DNA of 64,000 nucleotides from Platerodrilus igneus (lineage: Eukaryota; Arthropoda; Insecta; Coleoptera; Lycidae). The number at the start of each line of letters is the position of its first letter. Position 1 is the first letter of the stretch. Location of the stretch: the NCBI GenBank assembly GCA_036346225.1, contig JARFIW010000494.1, positions 2,728,001 through 2,792,000 of the forward strand. Reading direction: 5' to 3'. A program made the position numbers and the translations under genes. Below, piece after piece: positions 43,979-55,900 of the stretch. The notes beneath the pieces are model-generated. The model was not told the origin of the DNA. It worked only from the letters and a program-made list of their open reading frames with translations, and searched no databases.

Positions 43979-46900
43979 GGCGGCAGGCGCATAGTGGTCG
44001 GCATCCTGTTCCGCGTAATAAGGCCATGGTTATGATTTGTAAACAAGAAAAATACTTTTGTAAAGACGAGTGGTCGAGATGGCTTACAGTTGTTAAAAAT
44101 TTTTGTCAGGACTCTCCGAAGCCTAGGAATAATACTTTGTTCATTGAGAAGCAGTGTGATAATCGACCTTACATTATGGTGAAGTTAATGGATAGAGACA
44201 TTACCGGTCTTCTAGATTCGGGATGCACTACCTCAGTGGTAGGATCCTTAGCTCTTTCAATTATTAGGAAATTAAACTTGAAAATTTTAGTTCAGCAAAA
44301 CAGGTATTACTACAGCTGATGGTTCAATAAAGTCTGTTGTAGGCTCAGTTGATTTGCCAATTTGTATAGGTAATGACTGCCGTATCCTTAATGCATTAGT
44401 GGTTCCGTCCCTACCTCACACCTTTATCTTCGGTAGTGACTTTGCAAAATTATTTGGTGTAGTTGCTGATTTTAGAAGTAATAATTGGTTTATCCAAAGT
44501 AACATTGGGAACGACATTGGGTATATAGGTTCGTCTTCCATCCCTTTGAACACTAAAGATTCCTTATTTGGTTTACATGACCTTTCAGATGCTCAATGTG
44601 TGCAAGCACAAGAGTTGATAAGCTCATTTAGTGAGATTAGCAGCGACGATAGATTGGGACGAACTCACCTAATTGAAATGGACATAGACACAGGCAATGC
44701 CAAACCCTTCCATAAGAAACCATATGTCATGTCACCATATATGAGTAAGATATTGAATGAGGAGTTGGACGACATGCTTAGACTTAAAGTTATAGAACCG
44801 TGTACTAGTTCGTGGTCCTCTCCAGTTTTGTTGGTTAAGAAAGCAGATGGAGAATATCGTTTCTGTTTTGATGGTAGAACCCTGAACGACTTAACTGTTC
44901 ATGATTCGTACCCCCTTGCGAACGTAGATAGAATTCTCAATATGTTGAGAGGTGCGAACTACATTTCATCACTTGATTTGAGAAAATCGTTTTGGCAAAT
45001 CCCTCTTAGTGAGTCGTCTAAGGATAAGACTGCCTTCAGTGTTATTTCACGAGGACAATTTAGATTTACATGCATGCCATTTGGATTGAAGAATGCTGCG
45101 CAGACACAACAGCGTTTAGTAGATGCAATTTTTGGTCCACGTTTTGAACCCCATGTATTTTGCTATTTGGACGACATAATATTATGTTCGTCATCTTTTG
45201 AAGAACACCTAAAGTTATTGGTAGAGGTTAAGCAACGTTTAAAAGAAGCTAACCTTACTATAAACATACGTAAATGTGAATTTTTTAAAAAGACTCTTAA
45301 ATTTTTGGGTTATATAGTAGGTTCTAACTCACTTCGTACAGATCCCGATAAGGTGTCGGCAATGGTTAACTTTCCTCGTCCGAAAACCACAACGGAGATT
45401 AAAAGGTTTATAGGAATGTGCAGCTGGTACCGTCGCTTTATAAAGAATTTTTCGTCATTAGTTTCGCCTATCAATGACCTCATTAAGAGTAAGAAAAAAG
45501 GTCAAACTGTAAACTGGAGTGCGGAAGCAGAAAATTCATTTGTGCGGATCAAGCAAGCATTAGTTTCTGCACCTCTTCTTTCGCAGCCAGACTACTCGGC
45601 ACCCTTTATTGTTGAGTGTGACGCAAGCAACACTGGGTTAGGAGCTGTTTTGATACAAAATGTAAGAGGAGAAGAGCGTGTAATTTCGTACGCAAGTAAA
45701 ACCCTGAGCCGTACAGAGCGCAATTATTCCACCACAGAAAGAGAGTGTTTAGCAGTTATCTTTGCAATTGAGAAATTTCGTCCGTGGGTGGAAGGAGTTC
45801 GCTTCACAGTTGTCACTGATCATTTTCGTTACTTTGGTTGAGTAATCTTCAGAATCCAACTGGAAAACTTGCCAGATGGTCAGTTCGATTAAGGCAACAT
45901 TCATTTGATTTGGTGCATAGGAAAGGAAAGTTTAATATAGTCCCAGATTGTCTTAGTCGTGGTGTTCCCTTAGAAAATCCAGAAGTTAATTTAGTAGAGA
46001 TTAAACTTGATGGCGTAGACTTGTGGTATGAATCTTTGAGAAAGAAAATTTTGTTGTCGCCCAAAAGCTACCCACAATGGAAAGTGGAAGATGGGTTTAT
46101 TTATAAGTTTATACCTTCCCTATTACCGCATTCGGCGAATGTTGTAGAGTGGAAGTACTTAGTGCCAAAATCTCAGCGTATAGATGTCATTAAATCATGT
46201 CATGACCCCCTTCAGCAGGACATTTTGGTTCTTTAAAACTTTGTCTCGTGTCCAAGAATTATATTATTGGCCAAAGATGATCTTTGACGTACGTAAATTT
46301 TGTAGGAAATGTTTGATTTGTGGTGCTCAAAACCACCCAATAAAGGCCCCTTGGGATGATGGGAAAGGAGAAAGAGGTTGGACTACCGTTCCAAACCATT
46401 GCCTTAGATTTGATGGGTCCGTTTCCTCGTTCCAAACGCGGACATAAATGGCTTTTAGTTGTTGGTGATTGGTTCTCGAAGTATTCGATTTTGCAACCTT
46501 TGCGTAGTGCCACGGCACATTTGATTGAGAAATTTTTGGAGGAAAAAGTATTTCTTGTCTACGGTGTACCACAGTTTGTTATTTGTGATAATGGTCCACA
46601 ATTAATTGGACATATTTTTAAAGCTTTGTGTGCAAGGTACGAAATTCAAAAGATTTGGTATAATGCTGTTTATGCTCCCCAATGCAATTTTGTGGAAAGA
46701 ATCAATAAGACAGTTGGTACAGCAATCCGTTCATACGTAGAAGGACATGATACGTGGGATAATGAGATATCAAAGATCCAATACGCAATCAACTCAGCAA
46801 AACATGAGTCCACCAACTATTCTCCAAATTTTTTAGTTTTTGGTCGTCAGGTACCCTTAAGTGGAAAAGCTTATAATGATAATTTTAAACCTGGTGAGGA

Positions 46901-47278
46901 TGTTGATGTCGTCTCCAGCAGTAGACCGTCTTATGTTCTGGATCGTCAACTTTTGTTTGATATTTTGGAAATGTCCGTGAAAATTTGCATGTAGCTTATC
47001 AACGTTCGAGTAAACGCTACAATCTTAGGAGAAGAGACATTTCATTCCGAGTCGGAGAGTGTGTTTGGAGAGCTAATAAGGTCCTCTCGAGTGCTAGTGA
47101 TAAATTCTCCGCTAAGTTAGCGCCGAAGTTTGTTTTGAGTAGAGTTCGAAAAAAACATTCCAATTTAGTGTACGAGTTAGAGAACGAAGATGGAACTAGA
47201 GCAGGGAAATGGCACGTGAAGGACTTGAAACCAGTTGAAGCATCGTATCCAAATGAAAATGATGATCCTGACGATTAG
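43951..47278 (+). pseudogene. Gypsy pol: protease, RT, RNase H, integrase, several frameshifts
   Basis: Protease: MVKLMDRDITGLLDSGCTTS (active D-S-G, about 44175-44230). RT: 44354-45841 with EMDIDTGNAKPFHKKPY, SSPVLLVKKADGEYRFC, FGLKNAAQTQQR and the YLDD box in VFCYLDDIILC (about 45160). RNase H: FIVECDASNTGLGAVL, TTERECLAVI, TDHF. A shift at about 45840 precedes GKLARWSVRLRQHSF. Integrase: an H2C2 finger ending CRKCLIC (about 46320), then DDE residues in IALDLMGPF, VICDNGPQL and NFVERINKT (46390-46700), and the C-terminal domain 46985-47278. Frameshifts lie near 44310, 45838, 46200, 46360 and 46985. All catalytic residues I can check are retained. Confidence 0.9.
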
Positions 47279-47773
47279 TTCCGGTCCGGTCATCTCTTTG
47301 ATGTTAAGTAATACAGTAGTGGTTTGCTTTGTTTTATTCCGATTTTTGATTTAGTGTCGTTTCACTAATTTTGAGTATTTTGTTTGAAAAGTGAAATAAG
47401 TGGTTAGAGATTTTGTAGGTTTTGTAGGTTTTGTAGGTTTGTGGTGTGCCTTGGAGTGCACGCTGGTCTTTTTGCTCGCGCGTTATTCGGAGATGTGTTT
47501 AGAAGATGTCTTTAACAGATATCTTTACAATGTAGAAGTAGGTGGGCTATTTAATTGTTAGTCCTGATTTCTACATATCTAGGTAGAGAGAATATTAGTT
47601 TATTCTTTCCTTGTTTTTTTTGACCGTTCGAAATTCTTTGGTTTGATAAGGTCAAAAGTTGGCTTGGTGAGTCTCACCATTTAGTCCATCACTAATGAGA
47701 TCTGTTGTTTGTTGGAACTTAGTGATAGGATAATCAGTAGGGCGTAGGAGATTACAGCCCTATCTGGTTCAAT

Positions 47774-48012
47774 TTTGTATTTGAATTTGCTAAGTAACCT
47801 TATGGTTAGGTTACCTTCGTTTTGATTATCTCTTTGTAATAAAGTGATAATACTTTGTATTTGAATTTGCTAAGTAACCTTATGGTTAGGTTACCTTCGT
47901 TTTGATTATCTCTTTGTAATAAAGTGATAATATTTTGTATTTGAATTTGTTAAGTAGCCTTATGGTTAGGTTACCTTAGCTTTGATTGTCACCTTATAGT
48001 GATAATATTTTG
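47774..48012 (+). repeat. 80-bp tandem repeat, three copies, in the Gypsy 3' leader
   Basis: TTTGTATTTGAATTTG starts at 47774, 47854 and 47934 (period exactly 80). Each unit includes TTATGGTTAGGTTACCTT and ends in GTGATAATA. Units 1 and 2 are nearly identical; unit 3 is diverged. It lies between the pol end and the polypurine tract. The rest of 47279-48494 is non-coding. Confidence 0.92.
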
Positions 48013-48494
48013 AATAGTTATGCTGTTTTGATGAGCAAGCATTCCTTTTTGTGGAGGGAGAGCTAATTGAGCTCCAGGAAGTGAAGTTTTTTTGTGGAAT
48101 TTGAAATAAATTGTAAAATGTTTGGTTACAGGTAGTAAATATTAGCCTTGTTAGAAGTAAGAACCTCAAGTTAAAGAATTATTGTGAATTTGAATTTTTT
48201 TGTCCCGTGGAGTGTTTGACTTTCTAATTTGACCCCCTCCCAATTTTGATTAATACCGATTGTGACTCCCCGATTTTGTCTCCCGATGGACGTCAGGTAC
48301 ACGTAGTTACCAACACACTCGCATTTGTAAATATTTGTCTCCCCCATTTGAATAAATTCATAAAAATTGCATTGATAATTAGGAAGATAGAAAAGGCTAG
48401 TATAATTATAATATAAAAAAAATTTTTTGTATTTGTTATATTTGAAGTTTATTCCTTAAAAAAAAAAAAAATTTTTCTTTTAGGAAAGGGGTAG

Positions 48495-50138
48495 TGTAAC
48501 AATTTTATTTTCGAATTAATAATTCTCTTCATTAAAGGTACAACGAATATTAAAACACCTTTATTAACTAAAGTAGTAATACGGGTAACAATCAAATTTT
48601 TACATTAAAACAGTATCTAGATTCGTTAGTCTATTTGTTTTGGATGTCGGTGTATTCCACAGCCACTTGCACGCGCGTTGAGAGGATTGACTACCCCCCT
48701 CGGGACCCTCCCCCCATGCAAGAACGCGGGAGAGGCACTCGTCGTTAGGTAAAAGCAGCAACAACATGTTTAGGAAGACAATGGCGAGTGACCTGCGGGT
48801 CGCATTAATTGTGAGACACACTTTCTGAGTAACGCGCAACGAAGACATACAAACTACGCAACGAAAACTTATAAAACTACGTAAAGAAAATTAGCTACAC
48901 GCAAGGCTTAGGAACGCAAACTTAAAGTTACAACTAAGATTAGACGAATTTGAATCAATGTTAAGAAACCCACTTCACTTCAACACCTGTATTTAGAGGA
49001 TGGAAAGCAGGAATAATTAGTTGCAGATTCCGCACGGCGATGCAGTTCCCAATCTAGCCAAGGAAAGCAGCCCGGGGTTTGGTTCGTAGTAGCTTTAAGG
49101 AATTCTTCTGTGCTTCATTCTGAAAGCACGTTATTTTGTTTTGTTACATAGAAGTACAAATTTGTTATTCAGTTTATTTGTTGCTGAGCTGGTTTTCTCC
49201 AGTATCAAATTTAAATTTCAATTAGTTTAGTAGATATGTGACAACATGTGGCTTCAGCATAAAATAACAGCTGCGGCTACATCACTTGTTTGTTTGAAAT
49301 ATGCTGTCAACAATTGCATCATTGCAAGCAGATGTTTAGTATTACATTACTACCACCTTTGATAAAAAAAAAGAGAATATCTTCGTGAACATTTCGACTT
49401 CAAATCGATTTTAGTACTTTTAACTTAACGAGAAATTTTTGTATATTAATTTGTAACTGACCTAAACAGATCTGAATGGGTTAGAAAACATTAGTGTAAC
49501 CAGTCACATTGTGTTGTAATATATTTGAGTAAGAATCAAGTTGATAAACCTTACGTTAATTTTTCAAGTAATTCAAGTATTCATTTAATTTTATTGCATT
49601 GAATTTTATTTACAGAAACAAAAAAAATTCTTTCTAGTAAATTAATAATCCACGCTTAAAGTCTTTTTATTCTGATCTAGTTTGATCAGACCTGACAACC
49701 AAAAAGCAATAAGAATTAAATTTTGATGCTACCCTTATGTAGAAAATATCCTTTTTGCACTTTTAGGCATATTTGAGGGACACAAACAGTGTTCCCATTT
49801 TCTATGTGACTTAATTATTATTCTTCCTTACAGGAACAGCGTCTTATTCTGTTAAGACAGGTTTTTGTCAGCGAAGGCGATCTTTTTTTCTTTGGGTCTC
49901 CACGTCCGCCCTTAGAAATTTGCCATGCCATTAACATGAATCAATCTGGACTTGGTGGCGCCTGTTTGTTTTAGTTTGAGTGTGACCCCCCCACAGATTT
50001 CGACTTACCCCCCCATTGCTCATAGCTCTACCCAAGGAATAGACCCCTAGTTACGTCGGAAGACTTTGTTTTGCAGACACCTAACTTGGAGCGTGGTAAT
50101 TATAAAGTTGGAGAAGAAGAAAATAAAAAACGGCAGCA
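48495..50138 (+). repeat. Gypsy 3' LTR
   Basis: 1644 bp, about 99% identical to the 5' LTR. Differences include homopolymer lengths (GACCCCC versus GACCCCCCC) and a handful of substitutions. Confidence 0.95.
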
Positions 50139-50142
50139 CCGC

Positions 50143-50885
50143 GTCGAAAATAATTTTAATTATGGGACAGTTCTGAATATGGAACAATTTTGGTTCAATT
50201 CTGAGACAATTCAATTATAATACGCTGCTAATTTATGATCCAAAATCCGGAATTTCAAGTGGTATTTAAGGAAAGAGATTCAAAGCAGACACAGAGAAAT
50301 ATAGAAAAAGCACGAGGTGATTTTGAAACAAGGTTCAACATAAGGAGTACAAAGTAGAGCATTAGTTTCGATTGATGATAATGAGGGGGTGTTGATCCAC
50401 GACACGAAACAAATCAGGTCAGATCTACCTAGTTATAAGGAACATTTTCTAATCTAAATTTTAACATTGAATATATTAATTTTTTCACTAATTTTAAAAG
50501 AGTCAACAAGAACATTGAGTACGTTAAAACTTACGTAATAATCATAAGAAGGTCTTGAACGTTACAGATTTTTTTGTAAAGATGTTATTTTTCGTGACCT
50601 TATTTTGAATTAAAAGAAAATAAAATTTGGGATAAATAATTCATATATATTAATTGATTAAAAGGTATATTTAAAGAATCTCAAAAATTGTGAAGTGTAA
50701 ATATTATTTCCTTTTATTATATGAATGTTGATTGACTTTATTTTATCAATTCAAACAGAGAATCAGAAAGGGCGAAAGAAAATTGATCATTTTAACGTTG
50801 TGCACTTTGTGTAAATTAAAAAGGGCTAGCTGTGGCATAATAAAATTAAAAGATTAAAGCGAGGAACACAGGGCGGTGGCGTTCA
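50143..50885. repeat. 1.65-kb tandem repeat, unit B, right part
   Basis: Continues the unit cut at 40482. CAGGTCAGAT (50417) matches 39145, AACGTTGTGCACTTTGTGTA (50793) matches 39527, and AACACAGGGCGGTGG (50866) matches AACACAGAGAGGTGG (39609). Confidence 0.7.
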
Positions 50886-50968
50886 GTTAGACGTTTATTA
50901 CACCGAGTACGGCGTTATCATATCAATTTTTTTCTATGACGCAACAACGTGGGGCGAAAATTACATAG

Positions 50969-50969
<1 letters not shown>

Positions 50970-51004
<35 letters not shown>
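50970..51004. repeat. (AT)n microsatellite
   Basis: About 17 uninterrupted AT units directly right of the tandem-repeat region. Confidence 0.95.
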
Positions 51005-51006
<2 letters not shown>

Positions 51007-52099
51007 CCGTGGTAGCCTGGTAAAAGCCTCACCAACCAAAATATATTCGAAAATTTTATTAAATTTTCAAAACTCGAAAATTTCACCAAAAATAAAAATT
51101 CACAAAAAAAAAATTTCTTACCCAGTTCCTCTCTTCCTCGGTTGAATTGCTTTCTTCAACTGCTTCGGGCTAGCTCAGTTGGACCTCATCTTGGGTACCT
51201 AGACTCACAATTATGCTTTGCATCGTTCACACACACTCTCAATAAAACCACAAAATACACCAATCATACAATCTTTTATTTATCACTATTTACAAATAAA
51301 ATTCAATATTATCCACATTTCAGTGATCAAGTTACACCTCCATAAATTCTGTTTTGTAATGTCCTGTATTTTAATTTAAATTATCAAACACATAGAATAT
51401 TCCCGGAGTCAATGCGCCCTAAATAATATCTTATTTCTCATTCTCTTTTTTTCAATTTATTTTAAATCTACGTAAACTCTGGAGTATGGTGAGCTTATGA
51501 TAACCCAGTTAATTATAAACAATGTATGCCCTTATACTTCGCATACTCTTACAATAAACAAAAAAAACAAACCCATGTACTCTTTACAAATGTAACTTCC
51601 TGATGGAACGTTAATAAGCTTTATATACACCTTTAAATTTTTCTTTAAATACCATAATAAAGTAAGTTATACGTATTATATTTAATACGCAAATAATGCA
51701 CAGTACCTTTAAAATTCACTCTCATACGTCACCCAATATTCATAGTTTCATAGTTTATAACAACACAATTTCAAAGCGTTACCTGGAATTTCTAGAAGAT
51801 TTCTGCTCCGTTGATGATGCCGTGTATTTGCTTCTCTCTGCTCTGCAGGCTGCTTCTAGCTATTAGTAGAAAAATCCCATCCGAGTAGAGCTGCTTGCGC
51901 TGCCTCCACGGTGTATCCAATTTCCAAATCCAAATGAATTATACTTCTTTCATAATTATTTAATTTGATCCACGTAACTTAACGTCACTACACGAGCTTG
52001 TTAAAAAAATGTATGGGATACCTCAATAAATTTTAAACTCGGCACAAGTCGCGTACAAATTATGAGGCTATCACCATGCTATATAATTTTTAAATAATT
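51005..52099. other. Non-coding stretch
   Basis: AT-rich with A-rich runs at about 51060-51115; no gene or element end recognised. The left copy of the BEL target duplication (TCTAT) is 52100-52104. Confidence 0.4.
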
Positions 52100-52104
52100 T
52101 CTAT

Positions 52105-52662
52105 TGTTCGGTCTTTTTTATTATTTTATTAAGTTTAATTTGAAGACGACTCGCTCCTGTATCCTATTAATGTAGACATTGGAAATATGCATCCTGAATA
52201 CCTCACCCCTTTTATCACGAAGGTTACGCGCGATCAGGTTTGAACAGGTAGAAACTTGTTTTCGACGTGCCTGCACCCCTAAATAGAGTGTAAGAACAGG
52301 AGTCGTAGTTAATCGTTCGAAACGTGAACACGTTATTAACGCAACATACAATTCGGTATGTTCTCGAAGCATGTTTTACGGTTCGTTATATAAACATTCA
52401 TAATTGTGTAGTGTTCGGAATGAAGGGTGTAATTACACAAGTGCTATTTATGGCCATAATAGTGCAAACTTTGTAAGTTATAACAAAACTTGTCGGTCAG
52501 TGGATATTTCGTCTCGGCTTGCAGAGAAGCACTACAACATCGTCGAAATACAGTCCATTAATTCGTTGGTTATTAATCGTTGGACCAGCAAACTTCGTCC
52601 TTCGATAGTATCTCCAGGTATGTAACTTGCTATATTCTAGCTACAACCTCATAGGTACGTCA
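52105..52662 (+). repeat. BEL 5' LTR
   Basis: 558 bp. Contains TATATAAAC near 52388 as a possible TATA element, conserved in the other LTR. Confidence 0.93.
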
Positions 52663-52948
52663 ATTTGGTCGCTTCATCGCCGTATCTCGTTAACAGTGTA
52701 GTTAATGAACTTTGTACCTTCAGGGTATAGTGCAGCTGTCGTTGGTATCGGTTGTATTCGTAATCACGTGATTGGTGCGTGAATAATTCGTCGTTTGGTG
52801 CAGGTTGTAAACACTTGTGTTTGTTTACTTCAATAAAATCTCGTTATTCCTTACCTACAAACTTGGAGTCGCTTTCAAATATTAATATAATTGAAATTTC
52901 GTCGCTTTTATAACATAGATAATATATATTTGTTATTTAATATTCAAA

Positions 52949-55900
52949 ATGAGTAATAAATTGGAAACGATTATTTTAGAAGCTAAAACAGCGTGGAGTA
53001 GATTAAATAGTATTCTTGATAATATGAGAGAAATTGGTAGAGCGGAAAATAACTGTTGTGTGATAGACGTTTGGCTGGATTCTGCGAAATAAGTCGAATC
53101 AGATTTTAAACTTTTGTGTCAGACGGTCGTGTTGAAAGAGTCGGTGGAATTAGAGGAGTATCGTGCTCTGAGGATAGAGATAGGTAATCTAGTTACGGAA
53201 ATTAAAATTTTCGCTGCTAAATTTAAAGTGGAATTCGTGAAGGATGTTAAACCGGTCATGGGTATGTCAGCTACAGGACCGCATGATGTTGTTCCCGTTA
53301 GTGGTAACCTCCCCCTCCCTTCGTTAAAAATAATTCGCTTTTCCGGTAAGATTGTCGATTGGGAAAGTTTTCGATCAGTTTTTGAAAAATTGGTTCATAA
53401 GGATGATAGATTGTTGCCAATTCAGAAGTTCATGTATTTGTTAGATAACATTGATTCGAGTACACAGGCTTTGATTAAACATATTCCGATTGGGAATGAT
53501 TCGTATCAAAAGGCGTATGACATTTTAGTAAATCGTTTTCAATCCAAAAGGTTATTAGCATCCACTTATTGGAACTCGCTTGAGAGATGTTCGAAAATTA
53601 GTACGGTAAATTCGCATAAACAATTAAGAAGTTTGATTAATTGCATCGATGAAAATTTGTTTGCATTGGAAAAATTAGAAATCGACTTGTGGGATTTCGC
53701 ACTTTTTAATTTGTTATCCAAAAAATTAGACAGTGAAACTCTAAAAAGGTTTGAGTTGGAGAATGTGGTAGATGTTCCTACATTTAAGGATTTAAGAGCA
53801 TTTGTAGAAAGGCAATGTAAGGTGTTAAAAGTGAGTGAGATTATTTCATTAGATATTTCTTCGAAAACTCGGGAAAGAATAAAATTCGGGGCTTCAGATA
53901 ATAGAAAATTCGCTAGCGCATCGTCGGCGCCTAGAAATTCGTTTGTCGCTACTTCTACTGATAGAAAGTGCATTTTGTGTCAAGCTTCGCATCCATTGTA
54001 TAAATGCAAGCAATTGTTGGATAAATCCCCTCAAGAACGCTATGAGGTGGTAAAAAGGCACAAGTTGTGTATTCGTTGTTTAGGTGATGCACATTCGGTG
54101 AAAGATTGTCGTTGCCAGTGGAATTGTAGAGAATGTGCCAAAAATCATAATAACTTCTTAGGAAATCGTGGGGCACCAGTTTCTCCGCAGAGAACCACAT
54201 CAATTAATAGTTCGTCATCCTCAACTGAAGAAAGTTCGGTGGTTAATCAACAGGTTATTCAACAACAAACCACTACTAATTCGTTAATATCAACGTCGTT
54301 AGACCATACCACCACGTTGTTAGCTACAGCGGTGGTTTCGGTACAAGATTATTCGGGTCAATTTCATTCTGTTCGAACTTTAATCGATAATGGAAGTATG
54401 GAAAGCTTTATTACAGAAAAATGTCGGCAGAAGTTAGGGTTAAGGAAAGCTAAAACTGAAGTCACGGTTCAGGGATTAGGTTTGAAGTTATCTTCAGTGT
54501 CTGGCAAGGCATTGTGTTTTGTTAGTCCACTTGGTTTATCGTCACCTCTATATAAGACTGAATGTTTTATCTTGCCTACGATTTGTGATCGATTGCCGTC
54601 TACTAAACTACCAATAAATAATTGGCCACATATTCAAGATTTACAGTTGGCTGATGCAAAATTTGATGTTCCGCAGCCAATCGAAATGCTTTTGGGAGCA
54701 GACGTATTTGCTCAAATAATATTAAATGAATCACGTTGGGGCAATGCATTTGAACCCGTTGCCATTCATACTACTTTGGGGTGGGTACTAACAGGTAAAG
54801 TGGTATCTCCTACTCGTTCGCTTACTTCATTCTGTGCAGTGGTAGAACCACTTGATGTGGACATTCGTAAATTTTGGGAATTGGAGAATATTCCTTCCAC
54901 AGTGCATCGTTCGCCTGAGGAAGAGAAAAATGAACAAGATTTTTGTGAAAATTATTCCAGGGATGAAACTAGAAGATTTGTGGTTTCATTGCCATTTAAA
55001 AATTCGGAACCTTTGTTTTGTAATTCTAGAGAAATTGCAGTTCGTAGATTTTTGAGTTTGGAACGTCGTTTATTAAAGGATTTGGATTTGTATTCGAGCT
55101 ACAAAGAATTTATGAGAGACTATCTTGACAGTGGTCATATGACTAAGGTTAAGGTCCCTTCAGTAGATTCTCTAAAATGTAGTAATTTGTATTATATACC
55201 GCATCATGCAGTACATAAAGTAGACAGTACTACCACTAAATTGAGAGTAGTATTCGACGCCTCGTGCAAGGATGCTGCAGGTAATTCTTTGAATGATAAT
55301 TTGTTAGTTGGTCCTGCTTTGCAAAAGGATATAATTGTATTATTGTTGAATTTTCGTGTACATCGTGTAGTCATATCTGCAGATATAAAGCAGATGTATA
55401 GACAAATTCTCGTGAAAGAAAGTCAGCGTAACTATCAACGCATTGTTTGGAGATACGCCCTCGGAATCTATTTGTGACTTTCAGTTAAATACTGTCACAT
55501 ATGGGTTGGCATCATCACCATTTTTAGCATTACGTACCATCCAAGAACTAGCAAAGCTACAAGCATCTAATTTCCCTCTTGCTGCAAAGGCCATGGTCGA
55601 CGATACTTATGTAGATGACGTAGTAACAGGTTGTGATTCGATTGCAACAGCAAAACAACTTGTCATTGAATTGAATGCCCTTTGTAAATCTGGAGGATTC
55701 GAACTGCGCAAGTGGTGCAGTAATTCGGTAGAAGTTCTCGCAAGCTTCTCAAATTTAGGTCAGATGGAAACATTGTCATTTCAAGATAATGTAAACAGTT
55801 CTTTGAAAATTTTAGGTCTTCAGTGGCGACCTTCGTCAGATGTTTGCATACACTATTCATGTGCAGCAAAGACAATGCACTAAACGTAATATTTTGTCGG

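Larger units (their letters stand above)
40483..50138 (+). mobile_element. Complete Ty3/Gypsy LTR retrotransposon
   Basis: LTRs 40483-42120 and 48495-50138 (TGTAACA...GGCAGCA). Flanking CCGC at 40479-40482 and 50139-50142 is a perfect 4-bp target duplication. A primer-binding site TGGCGCCGGCAACGTTTGG begins at 42122. A polypurine tract (AGGAAAGGGG) lies just before 48495. Gene order gag, protease, RT, RNase H, integrase places it in Ty3/Gypsy; there is no env-like frame. I count roughly 16 differences between the LTRs, several in C or A homopolymers, so identity is about 99%. Despite this youth gag-pol is broken into at least eight frames. Confidence 0.95.

Noticed and set aside
52121..52372. 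Antisense frame repeated at 58266-58502
   Set aside because: Both copies lie in the BEL LTRs; repetition simply reflects the LTR pair, and the second is frameshifted.
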